Program-made: the position numbers and the translations under genes
Assembly: GCA_934486875.1 (NCBI GenBank)
Contig: CAKSPU010000025.1
Location: 1-36,762, forward strand
Reading direction: 5' to 3'
Source: an uncultured Oscillospiraceae bacterium
GTDB lineage: Bacteria > Bacillota > Clostridia > Oscillospirales > Ruminococcaceae
Length of the DNA: 36,762 nucleotides
The notes under the pieces: model-generated
Seen by the model: only the letters and a program-made list of their open reading frames with translations
Told to the model about the DNA's origin: nothing
The model's database searches: none
Shown: positions 1-8,097 of the stretch, in pieces
Layout of the letters: each line of letters begins with the position of its first letter
How positions within the stretch are numbered: the stretch's first letter is position 1

Positions 1-1
1 C

Positions 2-130
2 GACATTCTCGGCGCAAAACTATTCGGCATAAAATCGATCCTCGTCCCCCCTATCGAACCCGAAAAAACAGTTTTTTTCAAAATAAAAAGAGCGGCAGAA
101 AAACCGTTTCTCCCCAAAAAACATCTGTAA
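2..130 (+). CDS. YqeG-like HAD-IIIA phosphatase, C-terminal fragment
   Basis: The window opens inside a reading frame that stops at TAA 128-130 and encodes about 42 residues. It begins DILGAKLFGIKSILVPPIEP. This resembles the last part of YqeG-type HAD-superfamily class IIIA phosphatases, where the final HAD motif (GDQ..TD) is followed by LGG-x-R-x-G-x-x-TILV-x-P. Only the part after the catalytic Asp motif is present, so function rests on that short resemblance. The stop lies 13 bases before the next ATG and overlaps its ribosome binding site (AAGGAG), which suggests cotranscription with the YwqG-like gene. Confidence 0.55.
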   Translation, partial: DILGAKLFGIKSILVPPIEPEKTVFFKIKRAAEKPFLPKKHL

Positions 131-143
131 GGAGCGACATAAT

Positions 144-1322
144 ATGAGAGGTCTCGGAAGAATAATTTTCAAACTCCTCGGCTGGGCTGGAATACTCTAT
201 TTCTTCGGAATTTTAGGCATTATCTTTGCCGTCCGTGACAGCGCCAAAAATATAGGCACAGTATGGTCAATAGACTTTAAAATTGATATTATTTTCATTG
301 CCGCAGGCTTTGTGGGCGGAACTGCCGCAGCATTTTTCAGAGTAAAAAAGAACAAAAAAGCAGCGGAAGAAGCCGCAAATGCGGAAGCGGAGCGTGAAAG
401 GGAAGCCGCCCGCCGTGCAAAGTCCGATCCGAAAAATCAGAACAAGCCAAAGCCCGCACTCCCCTCCCCCGAAAAAGTTCCTCTTGTGAGCATCACAAAT
501 GAAGTCCGCAGAGAACTGAGCACCCTCCCGATGATACCCCTGATACCGAAAAAAGCCCATACAAGCGTGTTTGACAGCAAGCTTGGCGGCGTTCCCTATA
601 TGCCGAAGGGCTATCCCTATCCCGTGGGAAAAAGCGGAGCATACGAGGGCAAGCCCCTCCGCTTCCTCGCACAGCTGAATTTCGGCGCACTGCCCCATAT
701 CCCCGATTTTCCCACACAGGGTATCCTGCAATTTTACTGCTCCTGCGATGATGAAGAAGCAATTTACGGAATGGACTTCACCGACGGCTGCTGTCAGAAC
801 GGCTTCAGAGTGATATATCACGAAAATGTTATCACCGACACCTCGCAGCTTATGACCGACGAGGATATGCCGACGATACCAAAGGGTGATTTCCCCTTTG
901 AGGGCGAATACCGCCTTTGTCCCCACGCTCCCGAGGAATGCTCCCCCACCCCCGCTGATTTCCGCTTTGACACAGCCTTTGCCCGTGCCTACAGCCGCCT
1001 AACAAATCAAAAAATAACCTCGGTCTATGATGCATATGAGGGGATCTATGCCGACGGCAAAACCCTTGAAGATGTCTTTGACTTTATGGAAAACAGCACC
1101 TCCTGCATCGGCGGATATCCCGACTTCGCCCAGCGTGACCCCCGCTCTGCCGAAAAGGGCACAGCAGACCATACGATTCTCCTTTTCCAGCTCCAAAGCT
1201 ACCCGGAAGACGACCTGAACATAATGTGGGGAGATATGGGCGTGGGCAATTTCTTCATCACTCCCGAAGCACTGAAAAACAAGGATTTTTCAAACGTGCT
1301 GTTCAATTATGACTGCTGCTGA
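144..1322 (+). CDS. YwqG-like (DUF1963) protein with two N-terminal membrane segments
   Basis: This 392-residue protein has two hydrophobic segments near residues 12-30 and 48-66, then a charged Lys/Glu/Ala/Arg-rich linker, then a YwqG/DUF1963 domain from about residue 110 to the end. Recognisable family features are KLGGVPYMPKGYPYP, FLAQLNFG, a cysteine-bearing stretch around LQFYCSCDDE, and the closing WGDMGVGNFFI. The family's biochemical role is not established. Most YwqG proteins are soluble, so the N-terminal membrane anchor is the unusual part. The start has an AAGGAG site seven bases upstream, and the gene directly follows the YqeG-like frame. Confidence 0.85.
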   Translation: MRGLGRIIFKLLGWAGILYFFGILGIIFAVRDSAKNIGTVWSIDFKIDIIFIAAGFVGGTAAAFFRVKKNKKAAEEAANAEAEREREAARRAKSDPKNQNKPKPALPSPEKVPLVSITNEVRRELSTLPMIPLIPKKAHTSVFDSKLGGVPYMPKGYPYPVGKSGAYEGKPLRFLAQLNFGALPHIPDFPTQGILQFYCSCDDEEAIYGMDFTDGCCQNGFRVIYHENVITDTSQLMTDEDMPTIPKGDFPFEGEYRLCPHAPEECSPTPADFRFDTAFARAYSRLTNQKITSVYDAYEGIYADGKTLEDVFDFMENSTSCIGGYPDFAQRDPRSAEKGTADHTILLFQLQSYPEDDLNIMWGDMGVGNFFITPEALKNKDFSNVLFNYDCC

Positions 1323-1349
1323 CAGCTGCATAAAAAGGAGACCTTTGAA

Positions 1350-2108
1350 ATGATAACAAAAAAGTGCCGTGACTGCGGCAAAGAGTTCACCCTCACCGAC
1401 GGCGAAATAGATTTTTACCGTTCAAAAGGCTTTGAGCTCCCGAACCGCTGCAAAGCCTGCCGTGACAAGCGCAAGGGCAGACAAACCTCCTCCCCCGCCG
1501 CAAGTCCCACAAGCCGCCGTACCCCACCCCCTAAGAAAACAAAGCTCCCCGCATATCTTCTCATTCTCATTTTAGCGGCAGGGCTTGTATTTTCGGCAGT
1601 CACAAAGCTCACCGATATATTCATATCATATGAGCCTATCCAAACCACCTCCGCCGTCACTGAAAATGCTGCATCAGTTTTGACCGCAGCCGAAACATTC
1701 TCAGATACATCAGCGCCGAAGCAGGAATCGGAAATATCCGCATCTTCCGAAGAATCAACCGAATCTTCCGTCACAGCTGCCGAAATCATTTCAGAAACAA
1801 CAACAGAAACAACACCCCCGACCACAGCAGCCGCAGCCCCCTCACTCCATTTCCGCAATCAAGACCGCCTTAACGACCATTACGAAAAGCACGGCAGGGA
1901 AATGGGATTTGCCACCCCCGAAGAATATGAAGCCGCAGCGGCAGCAGTCGTGACCTCTCCCGATGCCCTCCATAAGCTTGAAAAAGAGGACGGCGACGAC
2001 GTGTATTACCTCGAAAGCACCAACGAATTTGTCATAGTCTCCACCGACGGCTATATCAGAACATACTATTATCCCACAAACGGCAAAGAATATTTCGATA
2101 ACCAATAA
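1350..2108 (+). CDS. Zinc-ribbon, single-TM protein with polymorphic-toxin-like C-terminal domain
   Basis: The 252 residues divide into four parts. A treble-clef-like zinc ribbon has Cys pairs C6/C9 and C34/C37, typical of the small probable zinc-ribbon family. A Pro/Lys-rich stretch precedes a single membrane segment near 67-87. A Ser/Thr/Glu-rich linker spans about 95-165. The C-terminal domain (about 168-252) carries DHYEKHGREMGF and then NEFVIVSTDGYIRTYYYP. Similar H-x-x-KHG ... NEF-x-VVS-x-DG-x-IRT-x-F modules occur at the C-termini of secreted polymorphic toxins and in small phage-type proteins. That resemblance is from memory and the activity (possibly RNase-like) is inference. No immunity partner is obvious. 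The start has an AAGGAG site upstream. Confidence 0.75.
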   Translation: MITKKCRDCGKEFTLTDGEIDFYRSKGFELPNRCKACRDKRKGRQTSSPAASPTSRRTPPPKKTKLPAYLLILILAAGLVFSAVTKLTDIFISYEPIQTTSAVTENAASVLTAAETFSDTSAPKQESEISASSEESTESSVTAAEIISETTTETTPPTTAAAAPSLHFRNQDRLNDHYEKHGREMGFATPEEYEAAAAAVVTSPDALHKLEKEDGDDVYYLESTNEFVIVSTDGYIRTYYYPTNGKEYFDNQ

Positions 2109-2158
2109 TACTAATTCTATCTGTCGATTTTGTCTATAGAACGATCGAGAATTAGTAT
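2108..2158. repeat. 11-bp perfect inverted repeat with 29-nt loop
   Basis: ATACTAATTCT at 2108-2118 is repeated in perfect inversion at 2148-2158, starting inside the stop codon of the zinc-ribbon gene and ending just before the ribosome binding site of the next. There is no T-tract, so it is a poor intrinsic terminator. It could be a mobile palindromic repeat or an RNA-processing hairpin. Confidence 0.7.
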
Positions 2159-2176
2159 AAGAAAGGAAGAATAAAA

Positions 2177-3037
2177 ATGAGTGCAGTTTTCGGTCCCGCA
2201 GGAAGTGCGGAAAGCTTCAAGGCAATGGGCTACAAAAAATCCACCCAGCTCCCCGAATATCTGAAAAAATTTGACCTCACCCACTTTGAATACCAGTGCG
2301 GACAGGGCGTAAGGATATCCGAGGACTCCGCCCGTGAAATAGGCGAAGCCTTTAAAAACGCAGGAATGACCCTCTCCCTCCACGCCCCCTACTTCATCTC
2401 CCTCTCAGGCACAGACGAGGAAAAGCGTCTCAATTCCATAAACTATATCCTCGCCTCCGCCAAAGCCGCCAAGGCAATGGGAGCACAGCGCATCGTTATC
2501 CACAGCGGCTCCTGCGCAAAAATATCCCGTGCGGAAGCCCTTGAGCTTGCCAGGGACACAATGAAAAAAGCCCGTGCGGCGCTTATCTCCGAGGGGCTTG
2601 AGGATATCATCTGCTGCCCCGAAACAATGGGCAAGGTAAATCAGCTGGGCACACTTGAAGAGGTCATCGAGATATGCAAAATTGACGATACATTCCTCCC
2701 CACCGTTGATTTCGGGCACCTGAATGCCCGCACCTTCGGCGGCATAAAGACCAAGCAGGACTATGCCGATATGCTTGATAAGCTTGAAAACGGACTCGGC
2801 ATAGAGCGTGCCCGCAAATTCCACAGCCACTTCTCAAAAATAATGTTCACCGAAAAGGGCGGCGAAAAAATGCACCTTACATTTGCCGACAATCAGGGCT
2901 TCGGACCCGATTACGAGCCCCTTATGGAGCTTATCGCCGAAAGGGACTGGTCGCCCACATTCATCTGCGAAAGCGCAGGCACCCAGACGGAAGATGCCAG
3001 AACAATGCAGGATTATTACAACAGCGTGAGAAAATAA
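2177..3037 (+). CDS. Endonuclease IV (Nfo)-like TIM-barrel protein
   Basis: This 286-residue protein has the layout of the apurinic endonuclease IV / xylose-isomerase-like TIM-barrel family. Metal-site motifs occur in the expected order: LHAPYF, IVIHSGS, CCPETMG, TVDFGHLNA, KFHSHFSKI and a late CESAGTQ carrying the last Glu. Family members hydrolyse abasic-site DNA with a trinuclear zinc centre, and length fits that family (about 280). It diverges from E. coli Nfo, so the substrate is inferred. The ribosome binding site is GAAAGGAAG before ATG. It sits directly upstream of peroxiredoxin bcp, which would make sense as an oxidative-damage pair. Confidence 0.8.
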   Translation: MSAVFGPAGSAESFKAMGYKKSTQLPEYLKKFDLTHFEYQCGQGVRISEDSAREIGEAFKNAGMTLSLHAPYFISLSGTDEEKRLNSINYILASAKAAKAMGAQRIVIHSGSCAKISRAEALELARDTMKKARAALISEGLEDIICCPETMGKVNQLGTLEEVIEICKIDDTFLPTVDFGHLNARTFGGIKTKQDYADMLDKLENGLGIERARKFHSHFSKIMFTEKGGEKMHLTFADNQGFGPDYEPLMELIAERDWSPTFICESAGTQTEDARTMQDYYNSVRK

Positions 3038-3068
3038 AGATCTGTCTTCATAAGAAAGGACTGAAAAT

Positions 3069-3533
3069 ATGCTCAGCGAAAACACCAAAGCCCCCGACTT
3101 CACCCTCAGCGATAAGGACGGAAAAACATATTCCCTGTCTGATTTTGCAGGCAAAAAGCTTGTAATCTACTTTTACCCCAAGGACAACACCCCCGGCTGC
3201 ACAAGGCAGGCGTGCGCATTTGCCGCCGCATACAACGATTTCCGCACTATGGACGTGCAGGTGGTGGGAATAAGCAAGGACAGCGCCGCTTCCCACGCAA
3301 AATTTGCGGAGAAATACGACCTGCCGTTCATTCTCCTGTCCGACCCAGAGCTTTCCGCCATAAAAGCCTATGATGTATGGCAGGAAAAGAAAAATTACGG
3401 AAAGATCTCAATGGGAGTTGTAAGAACAACATACGTTATCGACGAAAACGGAACGATAATAAAAACAATGCCCAAGGTAAAACCCGACACAAATGCCGCC
3501 GAAATAATCGCTTTTCTTAAAAACATCGGCTGA
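3069..3533 (+). CDS. bcp: Thioredoxin-dependent thiol peroxidase (BCP-type peroxiredoxin)
   Basis: The 154-residue protein is a standard-length BCP/PrxQ peroxiredoxin. It opens with KAPDFTLSDKDGK and contains the active-site stretch PKDNTPGCTRQAC, giving a peroxidatic Cys44 and a Cys49 in the position of the resolving Cys of atypical 2-Cys BCPs. A later GVVRTTYVIDENG matches the conserved C-terminal core strand. The enzyme reduces hydroperoxides in the cytoplasm using thioredoxin. The ribosome binding site is AAGAAAGGA. It follows the endonuclease IV-like gene by 31 bases and ends at the convergent terminator. Confidence 0.93.
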   Translation: MLSENTKAPDFTLSDKDGKTYSLSDFAGKKLVIYFYPKDNTPGCTRQACAFAAAYNDFRTMDVQVVGISKDSAASHAKFAEKYDLPFILLSDPELSAIKAYDVWQEKKNYGKISMGVVRTTYVIDENGTIIKTMPKVKPDTNAAEIIAFLKNIG

Positions 3534-3537
3534 TAAT

Positions 3538-3578
3538 AAAAGCCCCGCCCGCAACCAAAAAGGCTGCGGGCGGGGCTT
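3538..3578 (-). terminator. Intrinsic terminator between convergent genes
   Basis: AGCCCCGCCCGCA at 3541-3553 pairs perfectly with 3565-3577. Read on the minus strand the stem is followed by TTTATTAT, a good T-tract, so it chiefly ends the deacetylase operon. On the plus strand the tract after the stem is weak, though the hairpin may still help end bcp transcription. Confidence 0.88.
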
Positions 3579-3591
3579 GCTCTATCTCATC

Positions 3592-4359
3592 TTACTTTTT
3601 CTCTTCCACAAAGGTGTAAAGATTTCTGTCATCGCCGCTTATCTCAATGCCCTTAGCCTCAAAAAGCTCCGAAACGGTAACAAATTCGTAGCCCTCATCT
3701 TTCAGGGTAGGGATAATGGTCTTGAGTGCCTCAACGGTCTTTGAATTGCCCTGCATATCGTGGAGGAGCACTATCGTGCCGTCCTTCACCTGCTTTAAGG
3801 TGCGCTCGGCTCTTTCCTCGGCGGAAACGCTGTCCTCCCAGTCATTGCAGCCAACGCCGCAGATAAAAGGCATATCGATAGCATCATACATAGCGTCATT
3901 CACCGCAATGTACGGCGGACGGAAGAATTTTGTGTCCTCTCCCGTAATGTCCTTCACCTTTTCACGGACAAAATCAATTTCCGCCCTGATGTCCTCGGGG
4001 CTCATCTCGGTCATAGCCGAGTGGGTCTTTGAGTGATTGTCGATCTCACAGCCCATATCATATGCCCGCTTCACCACCTTTTCGGTGCTCTCGGTGATGT
4101 TGTTTCCAACGAGAAAGAACGAACCTCTCACGTCGTTTTCTTCAAGCACATCAAGTACCAGGGGTGTGGTGATAAGATTGGGACCGTCGTCAAATGTAAG
4201 TGCCACCAGCGGCTTGCCAAGTGCCTTGTAGTCCATTTTTGTGACCTCGCTTTCAATAGTAGTTGTATCCGATGTACGGTCACTCTCCGCAGGAGCGTCC
4301 ACGCAGGCGCATACCAGCGAAGAGACCATAGCCATAAAAATTGCGATCGTTTTTCTCAT
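3592..4359 (-). CDS. Polysaccharide deacetylase (NodB-homology) lipoprotein
   Basis: The protein is 255 residues with a short signal peptide ending in a lipobox-like V-C-A-C (Cys19), so it is probably membrane-anchored outside the cell. NodB motifs are in order: LTFDDGPN (catalytic base and metal Asp), HSKTH (the metal-binding His pair), RPPY, and LLHDM near the C-terminus. Such enzymes remove N- or O-acetyl groups from peptidoglycan, chitooligosaccharides or xylan. The sequence does not fix the substrate. It is the last gene of a minus-strand operon, nine bases after the second ABC half-transporter, with GGGGG as ribosome binding site. Cell-wall modification linked to export is plausible but inferred. 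Confidence 0.88.
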   Translation of the reverse strand: MRKTIAIFMAMVSSLVCACVDAPAESDRTSDTTTIESEVTKMDYKALGKPLVALTFDDGPNLITTPLVLDVLEENDVRGSFFLVGNNITESTEKVVKRAYDMGCEIDNHSKTHSAMTEMSPEDIRAEIDFVREKVKDITGEDTKFFRPPYIAVNDAMYDAIDMPFICGVGCNDWEDSVSAEERAERTLKQVKDGTIVLLHDMQGNSKTVEALKTIIPTLKDEGYEFVTVSELFEAKGIEISGDDRNLYTFVEEKK

Positions 4360-4368
4360 AATTCCCCC

Positions 4369-6135
4369 TCAATCCGCAAACTGGCTGTTGTACAGCTTTG
4401 CATAGAAGCCATTCTTTGCAAGGAGGGATTCGTGATTTCCCTGCTCGATGATGTGACCCTCTTTCATAACAAGGATAACATCAGCCTCACGTATCGTCGA
4501 AAGGCGGTGAGCAACGATAAAGCTTGTCCTGCCCTCCATAAGCCGTGCAAAGGCTTCCTGAATCTTTATCTCGGTGCGTGTATCAATGGAAGATGTCGCC
4601 TCGTCAAGAATGAGCATCGGGGGGAGACAGAGCATAACACGGGCAATGCACAGAAGCTGCTTCTGACCCTGAGAAAGACTGCCGCCGTCCTCGCCTATCA
4701 CCGTGTCATAGCCATTTGAAAGTCTCTTGATGAAACCGTGAGCGTGAGAAGCCTTTGCCGCCGCAATAATTTCCTCATCAGTGGCATCAGGCTTGCCCAT
4801 AGCAATGTTTTCCTTCACAGTACCCGCCCTGAGCCACGTTTCCTGTAACACCATACCGTAATTCTGTCTCAGACTTGCCCTTGTCATATCCCTTATGTCA
4901 ATGTCCTCCACCTTTACAGAACCGCCGTCCACATCGTAAAATCTCATCAGAAGATTTATAACAGTGGTCTTTCCGCAGCCCGTAGGACCAACGATAGCCA
5001 CCCTCTGACCGGGCTTGACGTTCAGGTTCAGATCCTCGATAAGCTTCCTGTCAGACACATAGGAGAAGCATACATTTTCAAGCTTTACATTGCCCTTGGG
5101 GTCGGAAAGCACCGCCGCATTTTCCTTGTCGGGTATCTGGGGTTCTTCCTCAATAAGCTCAAAAAGCCTTGCAGCGCAGGCAAGAGCATTCTGAAGCTCC
5201 GTAACCACGCCCGATATCTCATTAAAAGGCTTTGTGTACTGATTTGCATAGGAAAGGAACACAGAGAGCTGACCCACAGTAAAGGGAACAGCCGCCCCCG
5301 CCGTAGCAACGCAGGTCAGAGCGCCCGTAAGAGCCACCGCCGCATAAACAACGTTGTTTACAAAACGCGTCGAGGGGTTTGTGATAGATGAGAAGAATGT
5401 GGCACGGAGAGAGCATTTTGCAAGCCTGTCGTTTATCTCGTCAAACTTTTCAAGGCTCTTTTCCTCTCTGCCGAAAGCCTGAACGATTTTCTGACCGCCG
5501 ATCATCTCGTCAATGAAAGCAGTCTGTTCGCCCCTTGTCTCGGACTGGAGACGGAACATCGAATAAGTCTTTCCCGCAATGAACTTTGCGATGAAAAGTG
5601 AAAGGGGTGTGAGCACAACCACCGTAAGAGTTATCTTCCAGCTTATGCTCAGCATAAAAATGAGAGTGGCAAGAATGGTGATAACGCCCGTAAAAAGCTG
5701 TGTAAATCCCATAAGCAGACCGTCCGCAAACTGGTCTGCATCGGCAATGATGCGGTTGACAGTCTCGCCTGCGGGGTGAACGTCAAGGTAACTGAGAGGA
5801 AGCTTCTGCATCTTCGCAAATGCCTCGTTTCTCACATCACGCACAACGTGATAGGTTATCCTGTTGTTGACCGTGTTCATCACCCACTGCACAACAGCGG
5901 TAATGCCCACAGTAATGCCGATCTTCAGAAGAATATCCGCAATTTTTGCAAAATCAACATTTCCCTTTCCCACAATGCAGTCAATGGCATTGCCCGCAAG
6001 AACGGGAACATACAGCGTCAGCCCCACCGAAGCCGCCGCCGTCAGCACGGAAATGACGATAAGCGGAATGTATCTTTTAACGTAAATGAAAACCTTTTTA
6101 AGAGTTCCGCTTGGGATCTTTGCCTTTGCCGCCAC
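4369..6135 (-). CDS. ABC exporter half-transporter, catalytically canonical subunit
   Basis: The 588-residue protein has an N-terminal six-helix transmembrane domain (to about residue 315) and a C-terminal ATPase domain. The ATPase domain has Walker A GPTGCGKTT, Q-loop VLQET, signature LSQGQ, Walker B MLILDEATSS with catalytic Glu, and the switch His in VAHRLS. It starts with GTG directly after the TGA of the upstream half-transporter, with GGAGG inside the upstream 3' end, so the two are translationally coupled. Together they fit heterodimeric type IV exporters such as BmrCD or TM287/288, in which this subunit supplies the catalytic Glu. The substrate is unknown. Confidence 0.92.
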   Translation of the reverse strand: MAAKAKIPSGTLKKVFIYVKRYIPLIVISVLTAAASVGLTLYVPVLAGNAIDCIVGKGNVDFAKIADILLKIGITVGITAVVQWVMNTVNNRITYHVVRDVRNEAFAKMQKLPLSYLDVHPAGETVNRIIADADQFADGLLMGFTQLFTGVITILATLIFMLSISWKITLTVVVLTPLSLFIAKFIAGKTYSMFRLQSETRGEQTAFIDEMIGGQKIVQAFGREEKSLEKFDEINDRLAKCSLRATFFSSITNPSTRFVNNVVYAAVALTGALTCVATAGAAVPFTVGQLSVFLSYANQYTKPFNEISGVVTELQNALACAARLFELIEEEPQIPDKENAAVLSDPKGNVKLENVCFSYVSDRKLIEDLNLNVKPGQRVAIVGPTGCGKTTVINLLMRFYDVDGGSVKVEDIDIRDMTRASLRQNYGMVLQETWLRAGTVKENIAMGKPDATDEEIIAAAKASHAHGFIKRLSNGYDTVIGEDGGSLSQGQKQLLCIARVMLCLPPMLILDEATSSIDTRTEIKIQEAFARLMEGRTSFIVAHRLSTIREADVILVMKEGHIIEQGNHESLLAKNGFYAKLYNSQFAD

Positions 6136-7851
6136 TCAGACCGCCTCCTTTTTGAACTGTGAATTGTAAATTTCCTTATAGACCCCACAGTTTTCAAGAA
6201 GCTCTGCGTGAGTACCGATACCGACAGCCTTTCCGTCATCGAGAACGATAATCTTGTCGGCGTGGAGAATGGAGGAGGTGCGCTGTGAAACAATGAACAC
6301 CGCAGGAGAATAGTCAAGCTCACGGAGAGACTTTCTCAGCGCCGCATCGGTGGCAAAGTCAAGAGCGGAGGCACTGTCATCGAGAATGAGTATCTCAGGC
6401 TTTCTCACCAGCGCCCTCGCAATGGTAAGGCGCTGTCTCTGACCGCCCGAAAGGTTCTTTCCGCCCTGCTCTATCTCGCAGTCATAGCCGCCCTTTGCCT
6501 TGATAACGTCAAGAGCCTGAGCCGCCTTTACAGCCTCTTCAATGTCTGCGTCACTTGCATTTTCATTGCCCCAGAGCAGGTTTTCACGGATAGTTCCCTT
6601 AAAAAGCACAGCCTTCTGGGGAACAACGCCTATCCTGTCACGAAGGTCGGAAACAGCCATATCCTTGACATCAACGCCGTTTACAAGAACATTTCCCCCG
6701 CACACATCGTAAAATCTCGGGATAAGATTTACAAGAGAAGATTTTCCCGAGCCCGTGCCGCCGATAATGCCTATGGTCTCACCCTTTTTCACGGTAAAAT
6801 CAATGTCCGAAAGAGCGTAGTCGCCCGCATTTTTGTACTTAAGAAAAGCGTGCCTGAATTCAGCCGCATACTCACCGTTTTCGGTGCCGCCCCTGCCGTC
6901 GGTAACGGAGGGCTCGGTTTCAAGCGCCGCCTGAATGCGGTTTCCGCAGGCAATGCTCTTTGTTATATTGATGATAAGGTTTGCAAGCTTTATCAGCTCA
7001 ACGAGTATCTGCGACATATAGTTGTACAGAGCCACAACAGCGCCCTGAGTGATTATTCCCCGGTCAACGTTTATCGCACCCCTGTTGATAAGGAAAATTA
7101 TACCCAGATTGATGATGATGTAGGTCACAGGGTTCATAAGAGCGGAAATCCTTCCCACAAATTCCTGGGAATGGGTGAGCTCGGAGTTTCGGGAAACAAA
7201 TCTCTCAGTCTCCTCCCCCTCCTTGCAGAACGCACGGATAACACGAACGCCTGTGAGGTTCTCTCTTGTGACCGAAGTAACGCCGTCAAGCTTCTGCTGC
7301 ACCTTTCTGTAAAGCGGAATGGAGCAGAGCATAATTGCGAAAATCACGATAAGAAGCAGAATTGTGACATAAACGAATATCATAGCCGCCTGTGCATTAA
7401 TGGTGAACGCCATTACCATTGCGCCGAAAACCACGAAGGGCGAACGAAGCAGAAGTCTCAGAGTCAGGTTAACGCCGTTCTGCACCTGATTCATATCGCT
7501 GGTCATACGTGTGACCATTGTTGAGGTGCCGAGCTCGTCCAGCTCGGAATAGGACAGCTTCTGAATGTGCTCAAAAAGCACGTGGCGAAGCCGTGCAACG
7601 AAGCTTACAGAAGCCTTTGCCGCAAAATACTGCGCCGTAATGGAGAACGCAAGACCCACAAAGCCCAGCAGCACCAGCACCAGGCACATTTTCACAATGT
7701 AAGGCTTGTCCCCCACCGCAATGCCGTTGTCGATGACCGCCGCCACCACCAAAGGCACAAACAGCTCAAAGAGCGCTTCAAGGAGCTTGAAAAGCGGTCC
7801 GAGAATGCATTCCTTGATGTAGCCTTTCATATAAATGAGAAGCTTTTTCAA
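6136..7851 (-). CDS. ABC exporter half-transporter, degenerate-site subunit
   Basis: This 571-residue half-transporter has six transmembrane helices followed by an ATPase domain with Walker A GGTGSGKSS and signature LSGGQRQR. Two catalytic positions are altered: Walker B reads LILDDSAS (Asp for Glu) and the switch-His region reads VSQRTS (Gln for His). That is the known pattern of the non-catalytic half in asymmetric heterodimeric exporters. The start is TTG at 7849-7851 with GGAG upstream. No ATG fits better. It is the first gene of the operon, preceded by a promoter inside a palindromic region at 7887-7940. Confidence 0.92.
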   Translation of the reverse strand: MKKLLIYMKGYIKECILGPLFKLLEALFELFVPLVVAAVIDNGIAVGDKPYIVKMCLVLVLLGFVGLAFSITAQYFAAKASVSFVARLRHVLFEHIQKLSYSELDELGTSTMVTRMTSDMNQVQNGVNLTLRLLLRSPFVVFGAMVMAFTINAQAAMIFVYVTILLLIVIFAIMLCSIPLYRKVQQKLDGVTSVTRENLTGVRVIRAFCKEGEETERFVSRNSELTHSQEFVGRISALMNPVTYIIINLGIIFLINRGAINVDRGIITQGAVVALYNYMSQILVELIKLANLIINITKSIACGNRIQAALETEPSVTDGRGGTENGEYAAEFRHAFLKYKNAGDYALSDIDFTVKKGETIGIIGGTGSGKSSLVNLIPRFYDVCGGNVLVNGVDVKDMAVSDLRDRIGVVPQKAVLFKGTIRENLLWGNENASDADIEEAVKAAQALDVIKAKGGYDCEIEQGGKNLSGGQRQRLTIARALVRKPEILILDDSASALDFATDAALRKSLRELDYSPAVFIVSQRTSSILHADKIIVLDDGKAVGIGTHAELLENCGVYKEIYNSQFKKEAV

Positions 7852-7886
7852 AAATATCTCTCCTTTTCAATTTCACATACAAAGCT

Positions 7887-7940
7887 ATTATACCATATAA
7901 GTGCGGACGGTTTAACTCTTATTTGTTAAATTATATGGTA
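7887..7940 (-). promoter_or_regulatory. ABC operon promoter within nested inverted repeats
   Basis: On the minus strand a TATAAT (7887-7892) lies 18 bases downstream of GTTAAA (7911-7916). A perfect 10-bp inverted repeat, TACCATATAA at 7891-7900 and TTATATGGTA at 7931-7940, abuts the -10 element. Nested inside is a 6-bp repeat, TTTAAC at 7911-7916 and GTTAAA at 7925-7930. The arrangement suggests a repressor operator, perhaps for a drug-responsive regulator. No local regulator gene for it was recognised. Confidence 0.55.
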
Positions 7941-8004
7941 ATATTGTGTGATGAAATTTCCAATTATTGTAAGTTAGTATAAACAAATATTTTTTGCCCC
8001 CCTC

Positions 8005-8033
8005 TTGACAAAATCGGAAAGATGTGTTATTAT
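8005..8033 (+). promoter_or_regulatory. Sigma-A promoter of the SPFH gene
   Basis: TTGACA at 8005-8010 is separated by 17 bases from TATTAT at 8028-8033, which is preceded by TG at 8025-8026 (extended -10). A second reading, TATAAT at 8031-8036, would give a 20-base spacer and is less likely. Confidence 0.75.
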
Positions 8034-8056
8034 AATGATATCAAAATGATATCATT
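8034..8056. promoter_or_regulatory. Tandem TGATATCA palindromes, candidate operator
   Basis: Two copies of the 8-bp palindrome TGATATCA lie at 8036-8043 and 8047-8054, centred 11 bp (one helical turn) apart. They sit within a larger inverted repeat, AATGATATCA/TGATATCATT, with an AAA centre, at the start of the SPFH transcript. Tandem palindromes overlapping a promoter are the binding geometry of Arc/MetJ-type ribbon-helix-helix proteins, and one such protein is encoded at 10360-10713. The link is inferred. Confidence 0.6.
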
Positions 8057-8097
8057 TCAATTCAATCACTTTTTTTGAATAACAGGGAGGTTTTTTT

